Shown piece after piece: positions 11,011-21,497 of a stretch of 64,000 bases of DNA. Origin of the DNA: Ixodes scapularis (Eukaryota > Arthropoda > Arachnida > Ixodida > Ixodidae); NCBI RefSeq assembly GCF_016920785.2, contig NW_024609839.1:17237085-17301084 (forward strand), in the 5' to 3' direction. How positions within the stretch are numbered: position 1 is the stretch's first letter; each line of letters opens with the position of its first letter. Below the pieces are notes generated by a model, which was given only the letters and a program-made list of their open reading frames with translations, was not told the origin of the DNA and made no database searches. Both the position numbers and the translations under genes were made by a program.

Positions 11011-12529
11011 ATGATAATGCATACCTTAAATTAACATTTTCTACGAACTTTTTGTTTTTTTTTCATTTGCGGCGTCAGTGTACTTGGGAAACTTTAAAAA
11101 AAAAAACATCAATGAAGCCTAAACCTGCTGATAAGAACAATAAAATATATATAGTATTGCACCAACATTGCAATTTTGGGACAAACCTAAACCTAAATTG
11201 TACGTCATTCTAACGTCTCAAATGATCAGTTGGCAATGTGATCTCGCTAATAAATAAAAAAAAGTCTGTACTCTAACAGGCTTCCGTGTATCCTCTGATG
11301 TGGCTACATGCGTGTATATTTGTATATTTGCATGTGGTGTCTGTGGAAGTCTTTCTTACATCCAAACAGCTACGTTTTGTTCTCATTCAGAAGCTTAGTC
11401 TGACAAGTACTAGAACAGCTTAGACCGCGTCACCTTTGACCGCCTGTGACGCTTAACCTCTCCCACATTTACAAATACTTTCCCCTTTTTTCTTTATTTT
11501 GGTTTCTGTTTTTTGTTTCACTTTTACTGTTCCTGGATTTACATTTATATACACGTATCCTCGCGCGATGCCTAGTCTCCTGTCCACACGGTAATGACTA
11601 AAGCTCTTACGTGAGCTGCATTCGTATCGCGTGTTCTCCAGCCCAGCTGACCGGAAGCGAAGGTGTCAATGCCCTAGTCAGAATTCTGGACGGGTGACGG
11701 CGTCCCTGGTAAAATTAAACAAAACTATAATAATAGTAAGCTCTAACAATAAAAGAAAGAGAAAAGGCCGAGGCGATGATGGATGAAAGGACGGATAAGG
11801 AACTTAACCCAAAACTGCGCTCCAGGCGTCGCGAAGTTTGTACTTAGGAACAAAACAAATGTGTTAAATGCGGGTTCGAGAAAGTCGCTAGCAAGTTGTT
11901 AACACAAAGAAATAAAGGGCACTGTAGTTATAAATAATAAATGCTGCGACCGTTATTGAAACGGACACCCGCGTTGTTCCATGGTGCTTTTCGTTAATAA
12001 TTAGCATTTATAGGGAGCGGCTTAAGCCGCAGTCACACTGATTATACGCCTTGCAAAATGTACGATGTGCCCTGCAAACCTGGTGGCAATATGCGGGCGC
12101 GAATTAGGGATGTTCGAAACACGTTTGCTTGATACATGCTTGGAACACATCGAAGGACAGTTTTGGCAAATACTATTGAGAATAATAGAGGAAACTCCGG
12201 AATAAAACAGGAGACGGAAGTTGAAAGCGATCCTTGCGGTATGGAGTGGACAACTTACCACTTTCCCCGGAAATGAATCAAGTGGGTGTGACTCACTAGA
12301 GAGGTTGATAGTCTGTGAAATATTCCCTTTTTTGATGGAGCATAGGGAGCATGAGCTCGTGATATTGGACCTCTTGGTATTTTGACATCAAAATGCAGTG
12401 TGTTATATAGACCAGTCAGGATTCATATAGCGATTTTGTACAATCTAAATAATTAATAACCTTTTCTGAGTTTGTTTATTCATTTGTTTTTTTTTCTACC
12501 GAAACATGTCTTATTAGATGTCCTTGGAT
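11011..12529. other. No gene recognised
   Basis: I find no protein-like frame. A small perfect palindrome GCGGCTTAAGCCGC lies near 12,018-12,031. Short AT-rich tracts are otherwise unremarkable. Confidence 0.5.
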
Positions 12530-15488
12530 CCAAGTGACCATAATTGGCAATAGACATCAATTTTTTATGAGATCGACTTGAAATGACTCTAAATGACTAG
12601 AACTGATTATTATTGATAATTATGTGATTTTTGTTTGTTTACACTTATAAACGGCTTCAAGTAGCTTTTGTTGGCTATTAGCTTCTTTGACCAGATTGAC
12701 CTTAAATCGCTGCCAATGGCTATTGATGAGATAAATGACAATTATCCATTTGGGCGTTGGTGTATGCATATGGCTTCAACTCGCTATAATTGGCTATCAG
12801 TCTCCACATATATATATTTGCTAGATAGGACTACAAATATTAATCATGAGTAATCAAAACTGAGCTATTTCTGTTTATAAACTGGAATGACTTTAGGTGG
12901 CTATTATTGGCTATTAGAATATATTTCTGACCAGATTGATTCAATGGCTACTAATAGCTGTTAGTCAGTATAATAGCAATTATCTGCTGTTTGATTGTTT
13001 ATGAGTGAGAATGGCTTGAAGTGGCTATTATTGGCTATAAGCACCTATTTTTAATTAGATCAGCTTCTAATGGCTACAAACGACTATTAGTGGCTGACTA
13101 TTGCTTGGGCTATTTTAATATTTACGAAATGGGATGGCTTCAAGTGGACAATGTTGGCTATTTGCATTTATTTTTGACCGGATTGAATTGAAATGGCTGC
13201 TGATAAATATTGATGAAATCATTAAACAATTCTATGCTATTTCGGTGCTTAAAATGAGTATGACTTCAAGCGGCTATTATTGGCTCATGAATAAAATTTC
13301 AGATAAATTTGATTGAAATGGCTACAAATGGCTATTAGTGGCTATTAGTAACTATAGCGTTGATAGTTTTAGGTGATTTTTTGTGCTTACTAACTAGAAG
13401 GACTTGAATTGGCTATTGTTGTTTATTAGCGTCTATTTCTGACCAGCTTGGCTTCAGATGGTTAGCAATGGCTATTACTGAGTATAATTAACAATAATGA
13501 GCTATTTCAGTGTTTATGGATGAAACTGGCTACAAGTGACTATTACTGGCTATAAGCATTTATTATTTATTAGATTGGCTTAAAATTGCTACAAATGGCT
13601 AGTAGTGACTAGTGTTGATATTTATTAGTGTTTTATGTTAACTAACTGGAATGGCTTTTAGTGGCTATTGTTGGGTATTAGCATCTATTTCTGGCCAGAT
13701 TAGATTCAAATTGTTCGCAATGGCTATTGGTGAGTATAGTGGGCACTTAAGTGCTATTTCACTGTTTATGGACGAAACTAGTTACGAGTGGCTATTAGTG
13801 ACTATAAACACTTATTCTTTATTAGATCAGCTTAAAATTGCTACAAATGGCTATTAGTGGCTGGTCTTGATAGTTATGGTCAATTTTAGTGTTTACTAAC
13901 TCGACTGACTTTTTGTATCTATTGTTGGCTATTATCATTTATTTTTGACCAAATTGGCTTCAAGTATCTAGCAATGGCTATTAGCAAATATAATTGTGGA
14001 TATTCACGAATAGACATTCATAGCCATTCGATGGATATTTACGAATAGCCATTTATAGCTATTCGAAGCCAATCTGGTAAAAATGGATGATAATAACCAA
14101 ATATTGCCACCTGAAGCCATTCCAATTTGTAGACAAAGGAATAGCTGCTAATTATAAATCCCGGTCACTTAATTATAGCCATTTATATCCGATTGAAGCC
14201 GCCCAGATCAGGAACAGATGATTATAGTCAATAATAGCCAATACAAACCAACCAAGTCAAGAATAGATGCCTATAGCCAATAATATCTAGTTGACGTCAT
14301 TCAAATCTATACACAGTCCAATTGCATAAATTGTAAATAATTGCTGCTGAAAGCCATGTGTAGCCATTTCAAGCCAATCTAATAAAAATAGATGCTTATA
14401 TTCAATATTAGCCATTTGAAGTCAATTTCATCCATAAACACCGAAATAGCACAGAATTGTCAACTATATTCACAAATAGCCAGTCATAGCCATTTGAAGC
14501 CAGTCTGGTGAAAAATAGATGTTAAAAACCAAAAATAGCCACGTGAAGCCATTTCAGTTTGTAGAAAAAGAAATAGCTGCCTAATTAAAAAATCCTGGTC
14601 ACTTATAGCCATTTGTAGCCAAATAAAGCCAACAAGGTCAGTCATAGATGTATATAGTCAGTAATAAAAAATTAATACAACCAAGTCAAGTATAGGTGCC
14701 AATTGCCAATAATAGTCGGCTAAAGTCAATCAAATCCATACACACTCCAATTGCATAAATTGCCAATAATAGTCGCTGATAGACATGTATAGCCATTTCA
14801 TGCCGATTTGGCCAAGAACTGCCCATAGCCAATAGTAGACAGTTGAATTCATTCATATTCAAAACCTCATGAATACTATGTCACTTATGGTCGCTGTTGT
14901 TCATTCTGAAACGATATAATGTGATGTTGTGAAGACGATACGCCACTGCCAACAATAGCCACTTGAAGCCATTCTCATTTATAAGTATAGAAATAGCAGA
15001 ATATTGCGACCAATATGGTGTGCCGCGTGACTGTGAATCTTTTTTTAATGCATTGTGCGCCCTGCAATAATGCCTGCATAGACGCTGCGTGTTTTTCATG
15101 AATAAAGAAAAAAAAAAGCACTAATAGCCATTTCTTTTGGCAATTCGTGCCAACCAGGTCAATAACAGATGCCTATAGACAATATTAGCCAAATGAGGTT
15201 AGTCAAATCTATAAGCACGCAAATTGCATAAAATGTCAATAATAGTGACTGAGATTCATGTATAGCCATTTCAAGCCAATCTGACCAAGAACATATTTTA
15301 ATATCCAAGAATATGCACTTGAAGATAATCCTACCCCTGTAACAGAAATTCCTCAGAAGTGTGAATAATAGTCGCTAATAGTTATGCATAATTAAATGAA
15401 ACTGATCGGGCGAAGAATAGTTCCCAAAAACCAATATAAGCCACATGAAGCCAACCTCACATCTAAGAACATGAATATCCCAATGTAC
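12530..15488. repeat. Palindromic degenerate satellite (about 125-bp monomers, inverted arms)
   Basis: From about 12,530 to 13,990 the plus strand is built from diverged copies of a unit containing ATGGCTTCAAGTGGCTATT, TTGGCTATTAGC and TCTATTTCTGACCAGATTGG. Copies of the first block start near 12,651, 12,771, 12,883, 13,009, 13,131, 13,258, 13,398, 13,520, 13,650, 13,772 and 13,899, a spacing of roughly 120-130. Alternate units are more alike (13,398/13,650/13,899 versus 13,520/13,772), giving a dimer of about 250. From about 14,010 onward the same blocks appear as complements (CCAATCTGG, GCCACCTGAAGCCATT), so the array is inverted around about 14,000-14,050. There is no coding sense. The right arm appears to resume at 20,424-20,530 after an insertion. 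Confidence 0.85.
15001..15120. other. Unrelated segment inside the satellite right arm
   Basis: The satellite motif is interrupted by about 110 bases lacking the GCCATT/TAGCCA pattern. They include a CATTGTGCGCCCTGCAATAATG stretch and an A-run at 15,107-15,117. The satellite motif resumes at AATAGCCATTT near 15,122. The origin of the segment is unknown. Confidence 0.35.
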
Positions 15489-15851
15489 AGGGTCATTCAA
15501 GGACAGGCCAGGCTCTTTAAATCGACCGCGAAATTCGGTTTCTTAATGCGCTACAACTTTTTATTTATTTATTTTTTATCTTTACAGCCAGCCGTAAGGC
15601 CAGGGCAGGAGTGGTACAAATAGAAAACATAAACAAAAGGTCATAATTACATACACACAAAAACCACGGATAAAAAGGTATTAATTACATGTATACACAA
15701 ACTCTAGTTCCTTCGCGAATGACATGAGATCTTCGGAATTGACAACACGTGCGGGTAGCTTGTTCCATTCATCTAGACACCGAACAAAAAGGAGTACTTA
15801 AAACGATCTGTTGAGCACCAATATGGTTGAATGTAACGATTATGTTGTGTT

Positions 15852-16235
15852 CTATGCCGCATGGGTTCGGGAGTTGTTCCGTATTTCGAAACATTTATTC
15901 TGCAACATACACTCAAAATCTGAAAAAAAAAAAAGTTTCATTCTACTTAGAGCCAACCTGGTTTGAACACTGCATAGGTTTGCTCGGGACCTGAGTGCGG
16001 AGACAGAGTCGGTTGATTCGTAAATATTGAATATAAATCGCACTGCTTTGCTTTGTAGTCTTTCTAGAATATGAACATTTCTAGTGGTAAATGGCTCCCA
16101 TACAGGGCTCGCATAGTCAATGGTTGGTAAAATCAGACATTTAGAAGCCATTAATTTTACTTCTGGACTCGCATGATCTAGCTTTCTTCTGATCATCCAC
16201 AGTTTTTTATATCCTTTTTGGAAATACATGATCAA
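15852..16235 (-). pseudogene. RT thumb and C-terminal region of the 2A element
   Basis: The 127-codon frame contains LILPTIDYASPVWEPFT and NVHILERLQSKAVRFIFNIY, the conserved thumb-to-C-terminal segment of CR1/Jockey-group RTs (typically YASVVWDP and IQRRAARFI). It ends at 15,852, followed by the 3'UTR. Confidence 0.8.
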
Positions 16236-16447
16236 TATGGGTGTTCCAGTTTAGATTGGAGCCAAAAAAACAATTCCAGATATTGATACTCAGTAACTTT
16301 ATTTAATAAAGACCGTTCATGTTATAGTTAAATTCCATAATTTGTTTTTTTACGCATTATATTCACATAGACAGTTTTCTTAATATTCAGTTCCATGTGC
16401 CACTCAGTGCACTATTTATCTATTTTGCTCAGATGCCTATTTAGGTT

Positions 16448-17441
16448 CTATTGATCATGAACGGAGGAAATACTACAATATACTATGGTGTCATCTGCAA
16501 AGTGCTTTAAACTTATCGCAGGATTGAATCCGTCATGCATGTCACTAATATACAATATAAAAAGTAGCGGTCCAAGCACACAACCTTGCGGAACACCAGA
16601 TAACACTGGCAATGAGTTGGTCCTTTTGCCCTGGAGATAAACAAACCGTTCTCTGTCCGATAAGTATGCCTCTAACCAATCCACAATTTGACTGTTCTTT
16701 AAGATGAGACTAAGTTTATGTAATAACTTCAGATGCGGTACGCGATCGAAGGCTATTGCGAAGTCTAAAAACGCGACATCAGTTTGTCCCCCTTATCTAC
16801 ATTTCTGCTAAGGTCATGAAAAACTTCAATCATCTGCGTAGTTGTAGAACAACCCTGCCTAAACCCGTACTGATTAGTGCCCAGAATGCTGTTGCTTTCT
16901 ACAAAATCTGTCAAATGTTTTGCTATTTTGTGTTCTAAAGTTTTGCAGCACGTACTAGTGAGTGATATTGATCGATAGCTGCTCAGGGTGGTTCTTGGGC
17001 ATTGTTTGTGAATAGGAATTAGTTTCTCGCACTTCCAGTCTCGTGGAATCATTCCTCTGCTAAGTGTAAGTTTAAAAATTATCACTAAATAATGGGAACA
17101 CCATTCGGCATATCTTTGCAGAAACGAACTTTGAATCCCGTTTGGTCCCGGCGACTTTTTTTTGTATCAATTTTTAACGGCAAATTAAAAAGACCTTCTT
17201 GATTCACGTATATGTTTGAAATGGGAGGTATGCTGCCAGAAACGTGAAAAGCGGGAAGGAAACCATTGTCTCTCGTGAAAACTGACTGAATGTACTCGTT
17301 GAAAAATGAAGCCGTCTGATCGTTACCCGTTATAACAGAACCGCGTTCAACTATGCTGGTTACCGCATCTCTCGAAAAAGATAAATGCCTCCAACATTTT
17401 TCAGGGGAAGTCTTCATAAAGTTTGGAAGGGAATTATTCAT
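16448..17441 (-). pseudogene. Reverse transcriptase, three frames
   Basis: Frames 17,085-17,441, 16,765-17,085 and 16,448-16,684 carry successive RT blocks: the pre-RT FFNEYIQSVF, then SSYRSISLTSTCCKTLEHKI and NQYGFRQGCSTTTQ, then SGVPQGCVLGPLLFILYISD and the catalytic FADD (near 16,510). At least two frameshifts and a gap separate them. FADD is a common variant of YADD in LINEs. This RT is diverged from those at 1229-3880 and 5111-7258 and belongs to another family. Confidence 0.85.
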
Positions 17442-17471
17442 ATAAAAAATCTAGCATTGCGAACTTCGCAT

Positions 17472-17897
17472 TTAAAATATCTGGAAATGTTCCAAAACCC
17501 CCTCTCGCCTTTCAAAAGTTTTAGGCTTTTTAATCTGCCGCCATTTTCTTCTTAATCTATGCTTCAGGCAAGCAATATTTATTGTTACCCAAGGATTGTT
17601 CTGTGAATGCCTTCTCACTCGAAGCGGAACAACCGTTTCTATAGCATTATGTGCTATGGTTTTGAATTTTTCCCAAACATTGTCTATCGATGACGTGCCT
17701 AACAAGAAAAACTGTTTAAAATTATCAAAGTTGACGTCTAAAAAATCTAGTATACTTTCGCAATCTGTTTTCGAAAAATCCGGATATGAGAGGTTCTGGC
17801 TCGTCGAAATATCTCGCCTTTCCAGAGGATATTTTACAAGAACCATATAATGATCGGAGATCCCGTCAATAATCTGGCATGAGTATTTTATTTGCAC
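17472..17897 (-). pseudogene. Endonuclease C-terminus and linker to RT
   Basis: The 141-codon minus-strand frame contains ISDHYMVLVKYPLE, which carries the SDH motif of AP endonucleases (D and H catalytic), followed by the basic linker PWVTINIACLKHRLRRKWRQ that usually precedes the RT. It is separated from the endonuclease start by about 320 degraded bases. Confidence 0.75.
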
Positions 17898-18214
17898 CTT
17901 AGTAGGAGTTAGAAATACCAGGTCGAGCTTGGATTCAGTTGAGCCTTGCGTTCTAGTACTCCCTTAAACTATTTGTGTCAAATTTTGTGAATAAGCCAGA
18001 TCTAATAGTGCTTCAGACATAGAGGCTTCGCCATTCCCTATGCACAAATTAGTCCAGTCAATGTTAGGCAAGTTGAAATCCCCGGCCAGGACAAGCCTAG
18101 TGTTTTTGCTATGAACATGTTCGCATAAAAAGTCATGTATTCACGTAAAATAATCATCATTCGACATCGGGGGACGATACATAGCTCCAACTATAATAGG
18201 AAGTTTATCAAATA

Positions 18215-18697
18215 TTATCTCCAGAGCAGGCATCTCAACACTCCTAAGTTATTTTTACCGACAATGGCAACCCTCCCGTCACGAGTCTCCCGGTCTTTAC
18301 AAAAACACATAATTGGGGGGTATAAAGTCTGAAGTTTCACAGAGGCACTTAACCAAGTTTCTGTTATTATAACAACATCAGGTTCATGCTCTAAAATTAC
18401 AGCTTCGAGTTCAACCCGTTTGTTAAACACACTTTTTGCATTCATATCGATGAGCGTGAGCGCATCAGGAAAAACCTTCGATTCCGGAGACGATGACTGC
18501 CTCAGTTCTTCCTCCAGTTCCCCACTGTCCCAGCACGGCAGACGAGAGTTGGATTCAGGATCCCAGTAGAACATACGACCTTCAGTAGCCACTTTGTTGT
18601 ATACCAACGGAACCTTTGAACCTCGATTCTTTTCCTCGCGTGAAGCTTCCCACAGGTGTTTTTTTAATATCTTGAACATGTTTAGAAAAGTCTTCAC
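18215..18697 (-). pseudogene. ORF1 C-terminus joined to start of AP endonuclease
   Basis: The 160-codon minus-strand frame begins with the end of the ORF1-like region (EASREEKNRGSKVPLVYNK) and passes directly into the endonuclease start: LIDMNAKSVFNKRVELEAVI, then EPDVVIITETWL. The N of the first block and the E of ETWL are the metal-binding residues of the exonuclease-endonuclease-phosphatase fold. The continuous reading from ORF1 into the endonuclease suggests a single polyprotein in the parent element. It ends prematurely in a shifted frame. Confidence 0.7.
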
Positions 18698-19167
18698 TAA
18701 CGGAAATGTTCGTGCCTCTTAGCGTGTTACAGTTTCGCAAGGTTTTTTTTTAATTTTCTCTTTGTAGTCGTAGAAACGTACTATGACAGGCCGAGGGCTA
18801 CGACGTTTTTCTGCCAAGACGGTGCATGCGTTCGATGCTTTTGGGATTCACGTTAACTTTGTTAAATACATTGGACTGAACCGACTTGGAGAGAACTACT
18901 GGAGTTTCATTTTCTTCCTTATTTAATCCGAAGATCCAGAGATTATTCCCCTCGAGCGGTTTTCTAGGTCGTCGTCCATTTTTTTTGCGTTAATACATGA
19001 ACAATTTGCGAGAGTTCCCGGACCAAGGCCTGCAATTCTACAGCACTCTTAATTGACGATTTGAGATTCACCAACCGAGCATCCAGATTTTTAAAATTTT
19101 CTGTGTTTTCATTTACGGATTTTCGGATAGAGCGCTGATCTCGTTTAATATCGTTTAGCACTTTCAT
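18698..19167 (-). pseudogene. ORF1-like protein: coiled coil and RRM-like region
   Basis: The 67-codon frame at 18,964-19,167 contains a heptad-like DIKRDQRSIRKSVNENTENF stretch and continues the 2A frame after one stop. Beyond its end, minus-strand readings give NNLWIFGLNKEENETPVVL and SIERMHRLGRK, characteristic of the RRM-like part of LINE ORF1 proteins, then GTNISVSEDFSKHVQDI. Such proteins bind element RNA as trimers through the coiled coil. Frameshifts and a stop interrupt it. Confidence 0.6.
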
Positions 19168-19170
19168 GTA

Positions 19171-19740
19171 TTATTTTTGACCATCAAGGATCATTGACAC
19201 CTTTTCCCCGAGTGAGTGCTGTTGTCCAGGGTTCATCTCGACGTCACCACTTAGAAGCAGAAGCTGTTCTACAATATCTAAGCACTCTAACGTCATGGAA
19301 AGCAGTTTGTGGGGGCACGGTACAACAACAAGGCACAGACAACTACTGCGTACACCACAACTCTTGTAACTTACCTGCAAGCAGGCGAAGACAAGTGGGC
19401 TAAGCATCTTGTCGCAAAGCGTACCGTGCCCACCACTGGCAACGTGCAGTCCGTTCCAGTGTTTTATAGCACCCCGAGGCGTAGTACTCGTTGACATTGA
19501 TTGGCTTGAAGTGACATAGGTAAGGGCCGTGCGCACCATGGCCGATGTCTTGCAGATACCGACGTCCCGTCCTGATGACAAGACATGCCCCGCGCTGCTT
19601 GCGTTGGACGGTGGAAGCCTGAATGGCTCAAAGGCCACGTCATGCACGCACATTCCCATCGCTTGAAAAAACAGTACCTGCAAGCAGGCGAAGACAAGTG
19701 GGTTAGGCATCTTGTCGCAAAGCGTACCATGCCCACCACT
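19171..19740 (-). pseudogene. N-terminal region with 2A-like ribosome-skipping motif
   Basis: The minus-strand frame ends in ECLDIVEQLLLLSGDVEMNP, followed by GQQHS. The GDVEMNPGQ core lies at 19,222-19,248. The known 2A consensus is D-V/I-E-x-N-P-G-P, where the nascent chain separates between G and the last P. Here that last residue is Q, one base away from P (CAA versus CCA). The hydrophobic LLLLS preceding the core is typical of 2A-like sequences described from APE-type non-LTR elements. Upstream, the frame crosses two copies of a 64-base 5' repeat. The open reading continues into the neighbouring foldback sequence, so the element's true N-terminus is uncertain. A TAA at 19,171-19,173 separates it from the coiled coil in the same frame. 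Confidence 0.7.
19374..19739 (-). repeat. Direct repeat of about 64 bases (5' region of the 2A element)
   Basis: Plus-strand positions about 19,374-19,437 and 19,675-19,738 both read ACCTGCAAGCAGGCGAAGAC and on to CCCACCACTG, with about three differences. The spacing is about 301. On the minus strand these look like tandem 5'UTR monomers, as in LINEs whose promoters are duplicated. One copy contains CAG/GTAAGT, a strong splice-donor consensus, at about 19,368-19,376. Confidence 0.7.
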
Positions 19741-20423
19741 GCGGGCGACGCTGCACTCTGTGGGCAACGCTGCGCTTTGTGCAGCGTTGCGCACAGATGG
19801 TGGATTTTTTTTTTTTTGTGAAATTTGTAAAGACCGAGCTTACCTGAGGAAAAAGTAAAGAAAGAAAAAGGCTTAGCTCCTATGGAAAAGCAGCGACGCC
19901 ACCGGTCTTCAAACAACACGGCGCCGTTTCGCACGGGAGACAAGAGATGGCGCAACGAACGCCGCCAACGAAAGAGCATACGGCGCCGAGAGCCGGCGTG
20001 TTTAGCAGACGATCTTTTCAACTCAAAGGCGGCGCGCGTTCCGCAGGCGGCGACAGTCGCAGAAACAAAAACAGGCGCGTCAACAACAAGGAACTGCAGT
20101 TTCTTGTCTGCTAAAGACGCCGGCTCTCGGCGTCGTACGCTCGCTCGTTGGCGGCAGTTGGCGTCGGGACCGCTTGCGCCATCTTTTGACTCCCGCGCGA
20201 AGCGGCGCGTGTTGTTTGAAAAACGGTGGATTCGCTCCGTTTCTATAGGAGCTGAGCCTTTTATTTATTTATTTCTTTCTCAGGTAAGTTCGCTCTTTGC
20301 AAATTTTACAAAAAGCAAGAATGCACCATCTGTGGGCAACGCTGCACAAAGTCGTAGCGCGATGGTTCAGATACCGAATTTCGCGGTCGATTTAAAGAGC
20401 CTGGCCTCTCCTTGAATCACCCC

Positions 20424-20530
20424 GTAGTTCAGTTTTAGCTAATAATAACGACTTGAAGCTGCCCTAGCATATAAATAGTAAAATAACTAGAAATAATGAC
20501 GAATAGCCTGAAATAGGCATTTAACTACAG
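20424..20530. repeat. Continuation of the satellite right arm
   Basis: TTAGCTAATAATAACGACTT and later ATAGCCTGAAATAGGC resemble the complemented satellite unit. This places the 15,489-20,423 element as an insertion in the array. Confidence 0.5.
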
Positions 20531-20889
20531 AGGGTCAATATGAAAACAAAGTTCATTGATTTGTATATGAACTTTCTGGAATACATCAATTGATACCAAA
20601 GTGCCATAACCAAGTGCTTCTCAATTTTAATCGAGAGCTATGTATTTTTTAACCGATAGTGTAAGGGAGGGAGAGGGTAGAGCACATGACTGATATCAAT
20701 TTAATTTCCGGCACCGAGTTGACCACACCACGGCAAGAGATGGCATCACTTTTGTGTCTCTTGCCAATCCTAAGCATTTTTGGTTGAGTTTTCTTTATTC
20801 GTCTCAACGTTATGTGGTATTTGCATCCCCGACGTGGCAGGACAGTGTTACAAAAAAAAGAAAGACGTTTACAATTTCCTGTAATGCCG

Positions 20890-21497
20890 AAGTAGGGCTC
20901 AGTTATTGAGGAGGAGGAGACGGGAGTACGGAGGGGAGGGTATGCCTTCCTCCCCCTCCGTACCCTCCACCCCTCCTCTCCTGGTCCCCTCCCATTTAGC
21001 GGAAACATTTCGCGAAAATTTCACCACTAAATATAGCGCGAGGACATATTCCTGATAAATTTAGCCGAAAATGTACCAGCATTTACCCGCTAAACTTAGC
21101 GGCAAATTCAGCGAGAATTTTCCCGCTAGATATAGTGGGGCTGCTGTATTAGCATTGAGGCCACGTCACGTCAATTTCCCCGCTAAGTTAGGGGGGGGGG
21201 GGAATTTTCCGCTCAGTTTAGTGGAAAGGTTTTTCCGCCCAATTTCACATGACCACATGACGTCACACATGGCGTCACGTGTGACGGCACGAGGGTAGAC
21301 TTTTCCAGCTTAATCTTGCACGAAACTTTTGCGCTAAATTCAGCGGGAAAATATTACCCTTGTGACGTCACATGCACGTCACGTGGGACTTCATTATGGG
21401 AAACGTCCCATAGTGCAACGCGCCGTTACGCCAACGGCGACGGCGAAGGCGGTCGACCTCAAAACGGGTGCCTAAGAGCTGAGCTCTAAAATTACAG
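20890..21497. mobile_element. MITE-like element, copy 1 (TTAGAGCGCAGCTCTTA-type TIR)
   Basis: The right end, TAAGAGCTGAGCTCTAAAA (about 21,472-21,490), is the inverse of the left end of the second copy at 30,783, and the left end here (about 20,890) is a diverged version. Both copies share CTGTAA.GCCGAA.TAG at the left flank, GAGGAGGAGG just inside, and CATTATGGGA...TTACGCC.ACGGCGACGGCG near the right end. Between these lie palindromic CCGCTAAACTTAGCGG units and CGTCACGTGACGTCA-like motifs (21,010-21,390). No coding capacity is visible. A non-autonomous DNA transposon is the simplest reading. Confidence 0.6.

Larger units (their letters stand above)
15557..19740 (-). mobile_element. Nearly full-length non-LTR retrotransposon with a 2A-like motif, inactivated
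   Basis: Minus-strand order is: repeated 5' region, 2A-like motif, coiled coil, RRM-like ORF1 region, AP endonuclease, reverse transcriptase, C-terminal region, then a 3'UTR ending in AATAAATAAATAAA at 15,557-15,585. About 4.2 kb is retained, close to full length for CR1/L2-type elements. Numerous stops and frameshifts break it. It interrupts the left arm of the foldback element. The order of segments suggests ORF1 and ORF2 were joined or nearly so. Confidence 0.85.
15489..20423. mobile_element. Foldback DNA element with long TIRs, split by a nested retrotransposon
   Basis: The left end at about 15,489-15,562 and the right end at about 20,351-20,423 are inverted copies: GGGTCATTCAAGGACAGGCC on the left against the complement of GGCCTCTCCTTGAATCACCC on the right. 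They match over roughly 48 bases with two visible differences, and the match continues more loosely. Further in, 19,760-20,012 and 20,106-20,350 are also inverted copies, sharing the complement of GGCTTAGCTCCTAT and CGCCGAGAGCCGGCG. Joined across the nested element, each arm is about 320 bases with a loop of about 90. It sits inside the satellite, whose motifs resume at 20,424. A 3-base GTA duplication is possible (GTA before CAGGG on the left and after CCCC on the right). No transposase is present. Confidence 0.75.

Noticed and set aside
12530..15488. A CRISPR-like array
   Set aside because: Units are diverged, have no unique spacers, are about 125 bp and inverted, in a eukaryotic repeat context.
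19464..20415. Frames of 177-207 codons in the foldback arms
   Set aside because: They lie on both strands of an inverted repeat and run across the LINE junction; only the part ending at the 2A motif has element-specific sequence.
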